Position numbers and translations under genes: made by a program | Assembly: GCA_937899245.1 (NCBI GenBank) | Contig: CALDKB010000022.1 | Location: 1-10,672, forward strand | Length of the DNA: 10,672 nt | Direction of reading: 5' to 3' | DNA from: an uncultured Bacteroidales bacterium | GTDB lineage: Bacteria > Bacteroidota > Bacteroidia > Bacteroidales > ML635J-15 | Notes under the pieces: generated by a model | The model's database searches: none | Told to the model about the DNA's origin: nothing | Seen by the model: only the letters and a program-made list of their open reading frames with translations | In this document: piece after piece, positions 7,101 through 10,672 of the stretch | Layout: each line of letters starts with the position of its first letter | Position numbering within the stretch: position 1 is the stretch's first letter

Positions 7101-10100
7101 TGCAATCGAATATCTGTGGAACAATGGCGCCGGCAACGAAGCAATCGTAACTGCACAACCTGAAACTTCAACAACCTATACCGTTACTGCCAGTGCCAAT
7201 GGTTGTTCGGTAACGGGAGATGTGTCGGTCGAAGTTATTCCTTCTCCTGTACTAACTATTACTCCTACATTATATGAGCAGTGTATGGATGGTGAAACTG
7301 AAATTGAGATAACGGCAAATTCAGAAGTTCATTTGTTGAGTATTTTTGAGGATAATTTTGAAAATAATTTTGATAATTGGATTTCAGAAGGTTCAAATTC
7401 TAATTATAAATGGGCAAGACGTGCAGGAACAGGAAACAGTTCATATTCATCTGCATATAGTGGTTCTTATGATGCTGGCGTTTTCTATAGTGGAAGTGCT
7501 AGTACATATGCATACCTACAGCTTGATAAGGATTTATCTTCATACACAGACATTAAGTTATCTTTTTATTACATAAATCCAGCATGGAGTTCTGATATCG
7601 ATTATTTATATGTTCAGTCTTCTTCTAATGGATTAGATTATACTAATGTTTCTTCTTACACATCTTCGCATACTAGTTGGACTGCTGTAAATGAAATTAC
7701 GATTCCAGAAGGAACAAAATATATTCGTTTTGCTGCCTATAGTAAATATGGTTATGGTGTTGCAATAGATAATGTTACATTATCATATTCATATATAACT
7801 TCGAATCCATTATCATGGTCAAATACAGGTACTTCTGGTGTTATATCCGGAGAAAACAACGAAATTTATACTGTAACACCAGCGGATGCAATAAACACAT
7901 TTACTGTAACCGATGAAGCAACTGGCTGTACAAGGACAGCAACCGTTGATGTATTGAATTCCAACTTCATAACAGTAGCTGGTGAAAATGATGGAACCGT
8001 AACGGCTATATGTGGCGAAGATCTATTGTTGAGTGCTGGCGGTTTCTCCGAAGCTGTTACCTACACATGGTACAATAATCCCGACCTTGCTGCCGAACAC
8101 GAGGTGTCTCCAACAATTGTTTCGGATATGAGTACCACAGACGCTACATATTATGTAAAGGCCGAAGTGGAATATTTGGGCGAAGGATACTCCGTTGTAG
8201 GAACTCCGCAAACCTTCTCTTACACTGGCGACGTACAGGAATATACAATTCCAGAGGGTGTTGACATGATAAAGATGGAAGTTTGGGGTGCTCAAGGTGG
8301 TGGAAGTCAAATAGACGGAAACAGCAATTTGGGTGTTGGTGGTAAAGGCGGATATTCTGTTGGAAACTTGAACATTTCTTCGGGAACTCTGTATGTATAT
8401 GTTGGTGGTCAGGGAAGCACAAGTCCAAGGGCATCCAGTGGAGGTATTGCTACCGGTGGATGGAATGGAGGTGGATCGTCCTGGGGATCTAGCGATGGTG
8501 AACCTGCCGGTGGTGGCGGCGGCGCAACAGATATTCGTATTGGAGGAAATACTTTATATCACCGTATTATTGTTGCCGGCGGCGGTGGCGGTGGCGGCGA
8601 AGACTCAGAACAAGGTGGCTTTGGCGGTGGTACTACTGGTGGCACTGGTACAAGTTCAAGTTATACAGGAGGCACCCAGACCTCAGCAGGTAATGGAGGA
8701 GCATTTGGCATTGGTGCTAGTACGCCGTATGATGGTGGTGCTGGTGGAGGCGGTTGGTATGGTGCTGGTGCTGCTGGTGGCTCTCAAACAATACCTACTT
8801 CAAATTCTGGTTCTAATTCTAATGGTGGTTCTGGCGGTTCCGGCTATGTATGGACTGAAGCAACAGCACCAAGTGCTCCTACAGGTTACCTAGTATCTTC
8901 TGAGTACTATTTGACCGATGCGGCCACAAAAGCCGGCAATGATGCAACAATACCTACACACGATGGTACATCGACAATGGCTGGTAACGAAGGCAATGGT
9001 TTCGCAAAAATAACATTACTGAGACGTAATTCTAATGTATGCTCTGCTTCTAAGGCAGTAAATGTTGCAATAAACAAACCACAAGTAAGTATATCAGCTC
9101 TTGCGGACGAAACTGTATGTGCTGGCGCTGATTTCTCTTCTCTTAACACTAATGCAAGTGGTAATGCAGGAAGTGTCCTTTCATATTCATGGGCAAATGA
9201 AACTACACCTATTGTATATGATAATCCTTCGTATTTGCCAGATCAACCAGGAACTTATAGTGTTACGGTAACATCCAATTTGGGTGCTTGCTCTACAAGC
9301 GCAACATCTTCTGCTACATTGTCGCAATACTTGCCTTCTATTGCTGATATTCAAAATGGCGATTTCGTTTGGTCCGGTGTTGATGGTACCGACTGGAATG
9401 AGGTAGGCAACTGGTTGATGTATAATACTTCTAATTATTCTGTTGCGTCTAATCTGCCTGATGATGCTAATGTATTTGTCGTTTCTTATGGCACCGATTG
9501 TGCAAGCAACAATCCTGTTCTTTCTGCAGATGCTGCTGTTAACAATTTTACAATTGATGCAACACATTCGCTTGACATTGACAACAATACATTCTCTATT
9601 GCAGGAAATGTGTATAATGCAGGTAGTATTGCTGCAACATCAGGAACTGTAGTCTTCAATGGCTCTACCGACCAGACCGTTAGCAATCCATTAACCTTCG
9701 GCAATGTGACATTTGCACAAACAGCCGACGACAAGGTTATCTCGACAAACGGCATAACCGTTAATGGCGTAGCAACATTTACAAAAGGTCTTGTAAATGA
9801 TAACATGACATTTGCAGACGGAGCTTCTTCTACAGGTGCTAATGTAAATAGTTTCGTTTTGGGTAAAGTAACAAAGACAGGCTCGGGTTCAAATTTCATA
9901 TTCCCGACCGGAGCAAAGTCTAGCGACGATGCAGCCGCAATGAATGTACTAGGAACAGCCGCCGCAAATATTTCGAGCGGAACGACTATTTCAGTAAAAT
10001 TCAATAGTGCAGCAACCAAGGAAACTGATGATCATCGAGGATACGGATTTACAGAGGAAGATGGCTTCCCACGTTTCTGGAATTCCAATGATATGTGTAC

Positions 10101-10672
10101 CGACGACAATTCCGAGGGAACAGCACCATTCAGTAGCGTAAGCAACTACGAATTCTGGCAAATCGAAGCACCTGAAGCAATAGAAGGTCTTGTCTTAAGG
10201 TCAGAAGCAAGCGGAGCAGAAGGATGGAAGGCACATTTCAAGGATGAGCCGACAACAGATGCAGCTACATATGCAGAAGCTATTTCATTGGCATTGCGTG
10301 CAGATTGCGGATGGAAGAATGGAGGTGGAACAACATACATCTCGAATGATTTCAATACCATTCAGGTAACGGTTGACTATCCAGCTCCGGCAATCAGCGC
10401 CAAGTCAACGCGTGCCGGCAGCCCAATAACAGGTTTCGGTACTATTGATAGAGAACTTCCGTTGCCAATCGAGCTTACCTCATTCACTGCGGAATGCGAC
10501 GGCGTCGACGCCATCGTATCGTGGACAACGGCCACCGAGCGCGACAACGACTACTTCGTACTGGAACGTTCAGCCGATGCACAGAACTTTGTGGAAATAG
10601 CACGAATCGCAGGCTCAGGCAGCACGCTCGAACCTACAGACTACAGCTACACAGACTACGAAATGTTCGGCG
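1135..10672 (+). CDS. giant multidomain secreted surface protein, probable T9SS substrate (3' partial)
   Basis: One uninterrupted frame runs at least 3179 codons to the right edge with no stop. Numbering from ATG 1135, residues 28-47 are a signal peptide (positive n-region, hydrophobic core FAIFALLCIV, likely cleavage AWG|Q at 47/48). The ATGs at 1204, 1210 and 1213 would give a more usual signal-peptide length and are real alternatives; ATG 1024 is possible but less likely. No start has a Shine-Dalgarno. Domains: N-terminal region ending in YPVYIDPT (354-361); beta-sandwich-like domain (363-542); group-2 bacterial Ig-like domain (543-631); Ig-like array (632-2276) with four large domains apparently inserted; Ig-like domain interrupted by a glycine-rich ALK/LTK-like domain (2360-2627); another Ig-like domain to about 2742; WSG...NW region (2743-3102); start of an LPIEL...SF fibronectin-like domain (3108 on). 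In Bacteroidota this C-terminal layout normally leads into a T9SS sorting signal, which lies outside the window. I infer an adhesin or structural surface protein. No catalytic domain is recognisable. Confidence 0.95.
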   Translation, partial: MKNENKIRLTNNSGKNFFACIKSMGMMNIKSFAIFALLCIVNVGAWGQESWKNNTGIFSRYHQNKWTENGLYAGLAPEQELIEYRSEHSKTFVNGDGTRSYMYIGDLHYMDNNGTWQDIDVSIEKTGSADYMYANTHNKFQTYYSETSEGKIMMKYCGQNLVFAKNYTFDFLNSQNNSINGIQRTTSNATLEDFRTLKYSNFYPNIDYSIIQLGRGVETGFMLNNRNAIADGAKTIRISQTVEMPANAYIVANGEKQSKSFSTNEFEIMIPGHDSWITFNPVVLYDANVSMDEIMKRAEIRHIEDLVDKNGNPVEPPLARYSLQVPYNVVINGTSLTVSFDIPTEWLNAANRAYPVYIDPTVTVISGTTSVTSNYTFYNTYYHDSRWDIQVPSSAMTDISDGANITALGLLCSATPGRTVANARIDLNNSAWSTTSYITSNWTNCYYASSLSTPTVSSTTWNTYTFSSAFTYSSANSNLLVRLTKDGSGYTSGGGNYCVSSSTGNTARGGYSDSSTTYPFDGIGNSAIACRPAMQLTYIIPCVEPTFALNGGDMTYTIGSPSSFRSIQTNQSGGAITWSSSNSDVATIDANTGAITAIGCGSTVITATVAATTTNNINYCSSTASYTLTVAEDLNPSISGNDAICKGSSVTLTASGNGTYSWSTGLTGETITSTPETTTTYTLTVTGAFCTASVSKTVEVQEVQITLNAPAVTTCLTQGTEVPFSVSTVQELTYQWYADGSPISGATSSTYTVTPTALSTDYKVVATNAIGCTGEASETVTTNPTLSVVATLDDICPGDETTITAVSNTSNLLWSTGTTSPSISVNPTTTTTYYITATSGECTTIVSQTIGIDVPSPTISTTPSTVTCIEPGTEITLSAITDNGKVVGNGTTGSYLIPVNNYYRYTLSQQIYTADEIVAAGGGAGTINSIGFQYANSAATTTKTNCIIYMCETSKSEFSSTSDWISSSNFTQVYSGSMNCTQGWNTFTLTTPFNYSGNGNLCIMVDDNSNDYNGSSYIFYCHTATGNKTLEYHSDSSNPSPSSPTTASSIISTRNNIKLGFANLYTYQWYADGSPISGATSSTYTVTPTALTTDYKVVATSAVGCTGEASETVTTNPTLLLTASRDMICPEDPVTITASSNASDFAWGTGESSASISVAPESTSTYTVTVSANGCNTSAAQTIVVDVPVFALNSVPSETTCLAPGTEVSFSVSTAQELTYQWYADGSPISGATSSTYTVTPTALSTEYKVSVATGTHCPDEVSKTVTTNPTLTVSATRDDICPGDETTITATSNATDFVWTTSAHTASINVTPDVTTTYTVSVSANGCMSTATQAISVVVPQLSISTTPASVTCIDPGTEVILGVNNSTQSYNFEHTIGTYASISGSYTGYYSNTGDGAAYTFALPFDFVIQGTPFASGTTLYMRCDGYVGFGTEYQDHYTTSPGQNSLICALGYDQYLDSNSKMYYKIEGTTGSRVLILEWNNMRSYSSSYNHANYQVRLYEGSNTIEMCYGNFTYGVSVNMHSYITSKGKIINVSSSYAAPIATTNITGTISEISVSSAATAPASGTIYRFTPQQVSYQWYADGAAVSGATGTTYDVVPENLSTTYSVIATTGAGCTGEASRTATTNPTLTVSATRTAMCPGDETTITATSNATSFEWDDDNSSTTASITVAPETTRTYIVLATAENTCSSIEEITINVDAPQFSLITEPADVNCLAPETEVTMTISADGEKKIGNGTTNISVLPTCCNYNYSYSQQIYTKDEILGAGGIVGIITSIAFQFPSSAYTRNLTIYLGNTSTSTFASSSSWLSTEGHTEVFSGNVNFTNTNTDYWVNIPFTNNFTWDGTSNIVVTVWDNTGVYSSRNFYGHTASGNSSIYVFQDGSAYNPASLPTGTITTSRNNIKLGFVPYTYQWYANSTAIDGETSTTYSATPTALSTTYSVIATNAAGCTAEKPATVTLTPTITAVSADPADALCGGYTTTLTAESNAIEYLWNNGAGNEAIVTAQPETSTTYTVTASANGCSVTGDVSVEVIPSPVLTITPTLYEQCMDGETEIEITANSEVHLLSIFEDNFENNFDNWISEGSNSNYKWARRAGTGNSSYSSAYSGSYDAGVFYSGSASTYAYLQLDKDLSSYTDIKLSFYYINPAWSSDIDYLYVQSSSNGLDYTNVSSYTSSHTSWTAVNEITIPEGTKYIRFAAYSKYGYGVAIDNVTLSYSYITSNPLSWSNTGTSGVISGENNEIYTVTPADAINTFTVTDEATGCTRTATVDVLNSNFITVAGENDGTVTAICGEDLLLSAGGFSEAVTYTWYNNPDLAAEHEVSPTIVSDMSTTDATYYVKAEVEYLGEGYSVVGTPQTFSYTGDVQEYTIPEGVDMIKMEVWGAQGGGSQIDGNSNLGVGGKGGYSVGNLNISSGTLYVYVGGQGSTSPRASSGGIATGGWNGGGSSWGSSDGEPAGGGGGATDIRIGGNTLYHRIIVAGGGGGGGEDSEQGGFGGGTTGGTGTSSSYTGGTQTSAGNGGAFGIGASTPYDGGAGGGGWYGAGAAGGSQTIPTSNSGSNSNGGSGGSGYVWTEATAPSAPTGYLVSSEYYLTDAATKAGNDATIPTHDGTSTMAGNEGNGFAKITLLRRNSNVCSASKAVNVAINKPQVSISALADETVCAGADFSSLNTNASGNAGSVLSYSWANETTPIVYDNPSYLPDQPGTYSVTVTSNLGACSTSATSSATLSQYLPSIADIQNGDFVWSGVDGTDWNEVGNWLMYNTSNYSVASNLPDDANVFVVSYGTDCASNNPVLSADAAVNNFTIDATHSLDIDNNTFSIAGNVYNAGSIAATSGTVVFNGSTDQTVSNPLTFGNVTFAQTADDKVISTNGITVNGVATFTKGLVNDNMTFADGASSTGANVNSFVLGKVTKTGSGSNFIFPTGAKSSDDAAAMNVLGTAAANISSGTTISVKFNSAATKETDDHRGYGFTEEDGFPRFWNSNDMCTDDNSEGTAPFSSVSNYEFWQIEAPEAIEGLVLRSEASGAEGWKAHFKDEPTTDAATYAEAISLALRADCGWKNGGGTTYISNDFNTIQVTVDYPAPAISAKSTRAGSPITGFGTIDRELPLPIELTSFTAECDGVDAIVSWTTATERDNDYFVLERSADAQNFVEIARIAGSGSTLEPTDYSYTDYEMFG
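1279..2220 (+). other. N-terminal domain with NGTWQDIDVSI and YPVYIDPT motifs
   Basis: Residues about 49-362 form a region with NGTWQDIDVSIEKT near its start and RAYPVYIDPTVTV at its end. The motif pair (a W-x-x-I/V-D segment, then a closing YPV-x-IDPT) resembles the N-terminal regions of wall-associated and RHS/teneurin-like proteins, where such a segment precedes the repeats. No RHS/YD repeats follow here, so the resemblance is limited to this region. It is inferred to fold as beta-sheet. The function is unknown. Confidence 0.45.
2221..2760 (+). other. beta-sandwich-like domain, diverged relative of inserts 1 and 3
   Basis: Residues 363-542 contain GANITALGLLC, a WNTYTFSSAFTYSS segment and NLLVRLTKDGSGY. 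These line up in order with INSIGFQ, WNTFTLTTPFNYSG and NLCIMVDDNS of the insert at 3781-4326. The sequence match is weak but the motif order is the same. I read it as a third, more diverged member of the same family, here standing in line rather than inside an Ig-like domain. Confidence 0.5.
2761..3027 (+). other. group-2 bacterial Ig-like (BIg2) domain
   Basis: Residues 543-631 carry the BIg2 hallmark order: ITWSSSNSDVATID, then NTGAITAIGCGSTVITAT, then a closing YTLTVAE strand. This fold occurs in adhesins such as intimins and in many surface proteins, usually as a spacer or ligand-binding module. It is the only clear BIg2 copy here. The following Ig-like modules are of other types. Confidence 0.7.
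3331..3416 (+). repeat. 86-nt perfect direct repeat, copy 1
   Basis: This segment covers the TYQWYADG...TALST part of a type-1 Ig-like module. It is identical base for base to 4789-4874, 1458 nt downstream, including all synonymous positions. A third, diverged copy at 4330-4415 encodes nearly the same peptide with several silent changes. Identity at silent sites points to recent duplication or gene conversion rather than protein-level selection alone. Confidence 0.85.
3781..4326 (+). other. insert 1: SQQIYTADEI-type beta-sandwich domain inside an Ig-like module
   Basis: Residues 883-1064 lie between PGTEITLSA and TYQWYADG of a type-1 Ig-like module, whose Cys pair is 868 and 1105. The domain starts GNGTTGSYLIPVNNYY, continues SQQIYTADEI, INSIGFQYAN, CIIYMCETS, WNTFTLTTPF, LCIMVDDNS and ends STRNNIKLGF. 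This motif order is familiar from domains next to fibronectin or Ig modules in Bacteroidota surface proteins. I know of no defined biochemical role; ligand binding is a guess. It is paralogous to insert 3. Confidence 0.65.
4789..4874 (+). repeat. 86-nt perfect direct repeat, copy 2
   Basis: This is identical to 3331-3416 and lies in the equivalent place of another type-1 Ig-like module, also an uninterrupted one. The two parent modules diverge after this point: GAC versus GAG for the next Asp/Glu, then different loops before the second Cys. The identity is therefore local, as expected from short gene conversion tracts or slippage between repeats. Confidence 0.85.
5230..5865 (+). other. insert 2: FALPFDF / nidogen-like domain inside an Ig-like module
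   Basis: Residues 1366-1577 separate PGTEVILGV from VSYQWYADG of a type-1 module (Cys 1354 and 1618). Motifs in order: YTFALPFDFVIQGTPF, MRCDGYVGFGTE, MYYKIEGTTGSRVLILEW, NYQVRLYEGSNTIEMCYG. A strand of the form F-x-LPF-x-F, then a DGY/NGY-x-x-FG turn and a late W-x-N...Y-QV-x-LYE segment are seen in a beta-rich domain widespread in Bacteroidota surface proteins and reminiscent of nidogen (NIDO) domains. The family call is by motif only. Confidence 0.6.
6325..6864 (+). other. insert 3: paralogue of insert 1 inside an Ig-like module
   Basis: Residues 1731-1910 lie between ETEVTMTISA and YTYQWYANS (Cys 1717 and 1951). The segment shares GNGTT, YSQQIYTKDEI, ITSIAFQ, the -IY- strand, a D-N-x-x-x aspartate turn (VTVWDNTG), GHTASGN and TSRNNIKLGF with insert 1, in the same order and almost the same length. 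Codon choice differs substantially from insert 1, so the two copies are old relative to the 86-nt repeat in the host modules. Confidence 0.65.
7321..7806 (+). other. insert 4: jelly-roll (MAM / choice-of-anchor J-like) domain inside an Ig-like module
   Basis: Residues 2063-2224 lie between GETEIEITAN and the Ig strand LSWSNTG (Cys 2050 and 2265). Motifs: FEDNFENNFDNW at the start, a YAYLQLDKDLSSYTDIKLSF middle, DYLYVQSSSNG, then TKYIRFAAYSKYGYGVAIDNV at the end. The E-x-F-x-x-x-F-x-x-W opening and the closing IRF...(V/A)-x-IDNV are classic for MAM-like/choice-of-anchor J beta jelly rolls, which bind carbohydrate or protein in other systems. This is among the most AT-rich DNA in the window. 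Confidence 0.7.
8212..9015 (+). other. glycine-rich domain of the ALK/LTK type
   Basis: Residues about 2360-2627 run from TFSYTGDVQEYTIPEG and VWGAQGGG through GGKGGYSVGNL, LYVYVGGQGS, GGGGGATDIRIGG, IIVAGGGGGGG, FGGGTTGG, GAGGGGWYGAG and GGSGGSGYV to MAGNEGNGFAKIT. The glycine clusters, the GGGGGAT-D-x-R motif, the A-GGGG segment after a hydrophobic strand and the closing GNGFAKI strand match the glycine-rich region known from the extracellular part of ALK/LTK receptors and from bacterial surface proteins. In ALK this region forms packed poly-glycine helices and helps bind ligand. No kinase is present or expected. The poly-Gly runs are encoded by GGC/GGT repeats, for example around 8578-8601. 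Confidence 0.7.
9361..10440 (+). other. WSG/GTDWNEVGNW region, probable beta-solenoid, common near the C terminus of Bacteroidota surface proteins
   Basis: Residues 2743-3102 start with FVWSGVDGTDWNEVGNW, followed by a Pro-Asp-Asp turn, a VVSYGTDCASNNPVLSAD strand and repeating short strands (NNFTIDA, LDIDNNTFSIAGNVYNAG, GTVVFNGSTDQTVSN, FGNVTFAQ). This pattern, WSG...W...NW then P-x-L...V-NLTI...L-x-I...GN...N-x-G...G-x-V-x-F-x-G, is frequent in T9SS-associated proteins and suggests a right-handed beta-solenoid. The second half, from SFVLGKVTKTGSGSNFIFPTG, resembles the region that normally precedes LPIEL. The role is structural by inference. Confidence 0.6.
10456..10672 (+). other. fibronectin-like LPIEL...SF domain preceding a T9SS sorting signal (cut by window edge)
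   Basis: From residue 3108, LPLPIELTSF, IVSWTTATERDNDYFVLERS and NFVEIARIAGSGST...YSYTDYE follow the well-known Bacteroidota pattern LP-(V/I)-EL-x-x-F, then V-x-L-x-W-x-TA-(S/T)-E-x-N(N/D)-x-F-x-(V/L)-ERS, then F-x-x-I-x-x-V-x-G-x-G, then Y-x-x-D. In T9SS cargo this domain usually sits directly before the type A C-terminal sorting domain. That signal would lie just past base 10672 and cannot be checked here. Confidence 0.75.

Larger units (their letters stand above)
3028..7960 (+). repeat. array of alternating type-1 and type-2 Ig-like modules, several with inserted domains
   Basis: After an initial single module (3028-3240), two module types alternate. Type 1 has TC-x-x-PGTE, then (T/S)YQWYADG, a TYTVTPTALST segment and GC-TGEA. 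Type 2 begins NPTL-x-V-x-A, then ICPGDETTITA-x-SN, a Trp, a P-x-TT-x-TY strand and a G-C near the end. Type-1 hosts start near 3241, 3697, 4699, 5155, 6241 and 7240; type-2 near 3484, 4486, 4942, 6022 and 7021. Both resemble the Ig-like/PKD-like domains common in Bacteroidota T9SS substrates. Each type-1 module has one Cys before GTE and one in the GC motif, likely a disulfide. In the intact copies these Cys are 57 residues apart (715-772, 1201-1258). In the other four they are 215-264 apart because a further domain lies between them. Confidence 0.8.

Noticed and set aside
3241..7960. CRISPR-like or mobile-element reading of the DNA repeats
   Set aside because: The repeats are in frame, encode conserved Ig-like modules and are spaced by coding sequence. 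They have no terminal inverted repeats and no transposase.
8393..8893. Forward frame of 166 codons across the glycine-rich domain
   Set aside because: Its low-complexity Val/Leu/Ala peptide is the frame-shifted reading of GGT/GGC-rich codons. The main frame carries the real motifs.
9486..10019. Reverse-strand frame of 177 codons, plus other Val/Thr-rich reverse frames across 2799-6233
   Set aside because: ACA/AAC/GCA-rich sense codons leave few antisense stops, producing long Val-rich shadows. None has a domain-like pattern.

Overview
The window looks like a Bacteroidota chromosome, probably order Bacteroidales. Three things point there: weak or absent Shine-Dalgarno sequences, a moderately AT-rich base composition, and a giant exported protein built from domains typical of type IX secretion (T9SS) substrates. 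It holds two genes, both on the + strand.

Positions 1-192 are non-coding as far as I can see. They contain two perfect 12-bp palindromes of the form TGAATNNATTCA, a possible weak terminator and a small GC hairpin. Positions 193-633 encode TadA, the tRNA adenosine deaminase that makes the wobble inosine, with its zinc and catalytic residues intact. Positions 634-1134 are a 501-nt gap with no convincing gene, ending in a T9 tract just before the next start.

From 1135 (or a start shortly downstream) to the right edge runs one uninterrupted reading frame of at least 3179 codons. It is a secreted, probably surface-anchored modular protein. In order it has: a signal peptide; an N-terminal domain ending in a YPVYIDPT motif; a beta-sandwich-like domain; a group-2 bacterial Ig-like domain; a long alternating array of two Ig-like domain types; an ALK/LTK-like glycine-rich domain; another Ig-like domain; a WSG/NW region of likely beta-helical character; and the beginning of the LPIEL...SF fibronectin-like domain that usually precedes a T9SS C-terminal sorting signal. 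The 3' end lies outside the window.

The most interesting feature is the architecture of the array. Four Ig-like domains appear to be split at the same loop by a large unrelated domain of about 160-210 residues. Each still keeps its bracketing Cys pair and the flanking GTE and (mostly) YQWY motifs. A fifth host domain seems to be split in a different loop by the glycine-rich domain. The protein thus reads as an Ig-like stalk with globular side-domains plugged into it. Nucleotide-level repeats and strong local shifts in base composition suggest that the stalk modules have been duplicated or homogenised while the plugged-in domains diverged. Nothing visible links TadA functionally to the giant protein.
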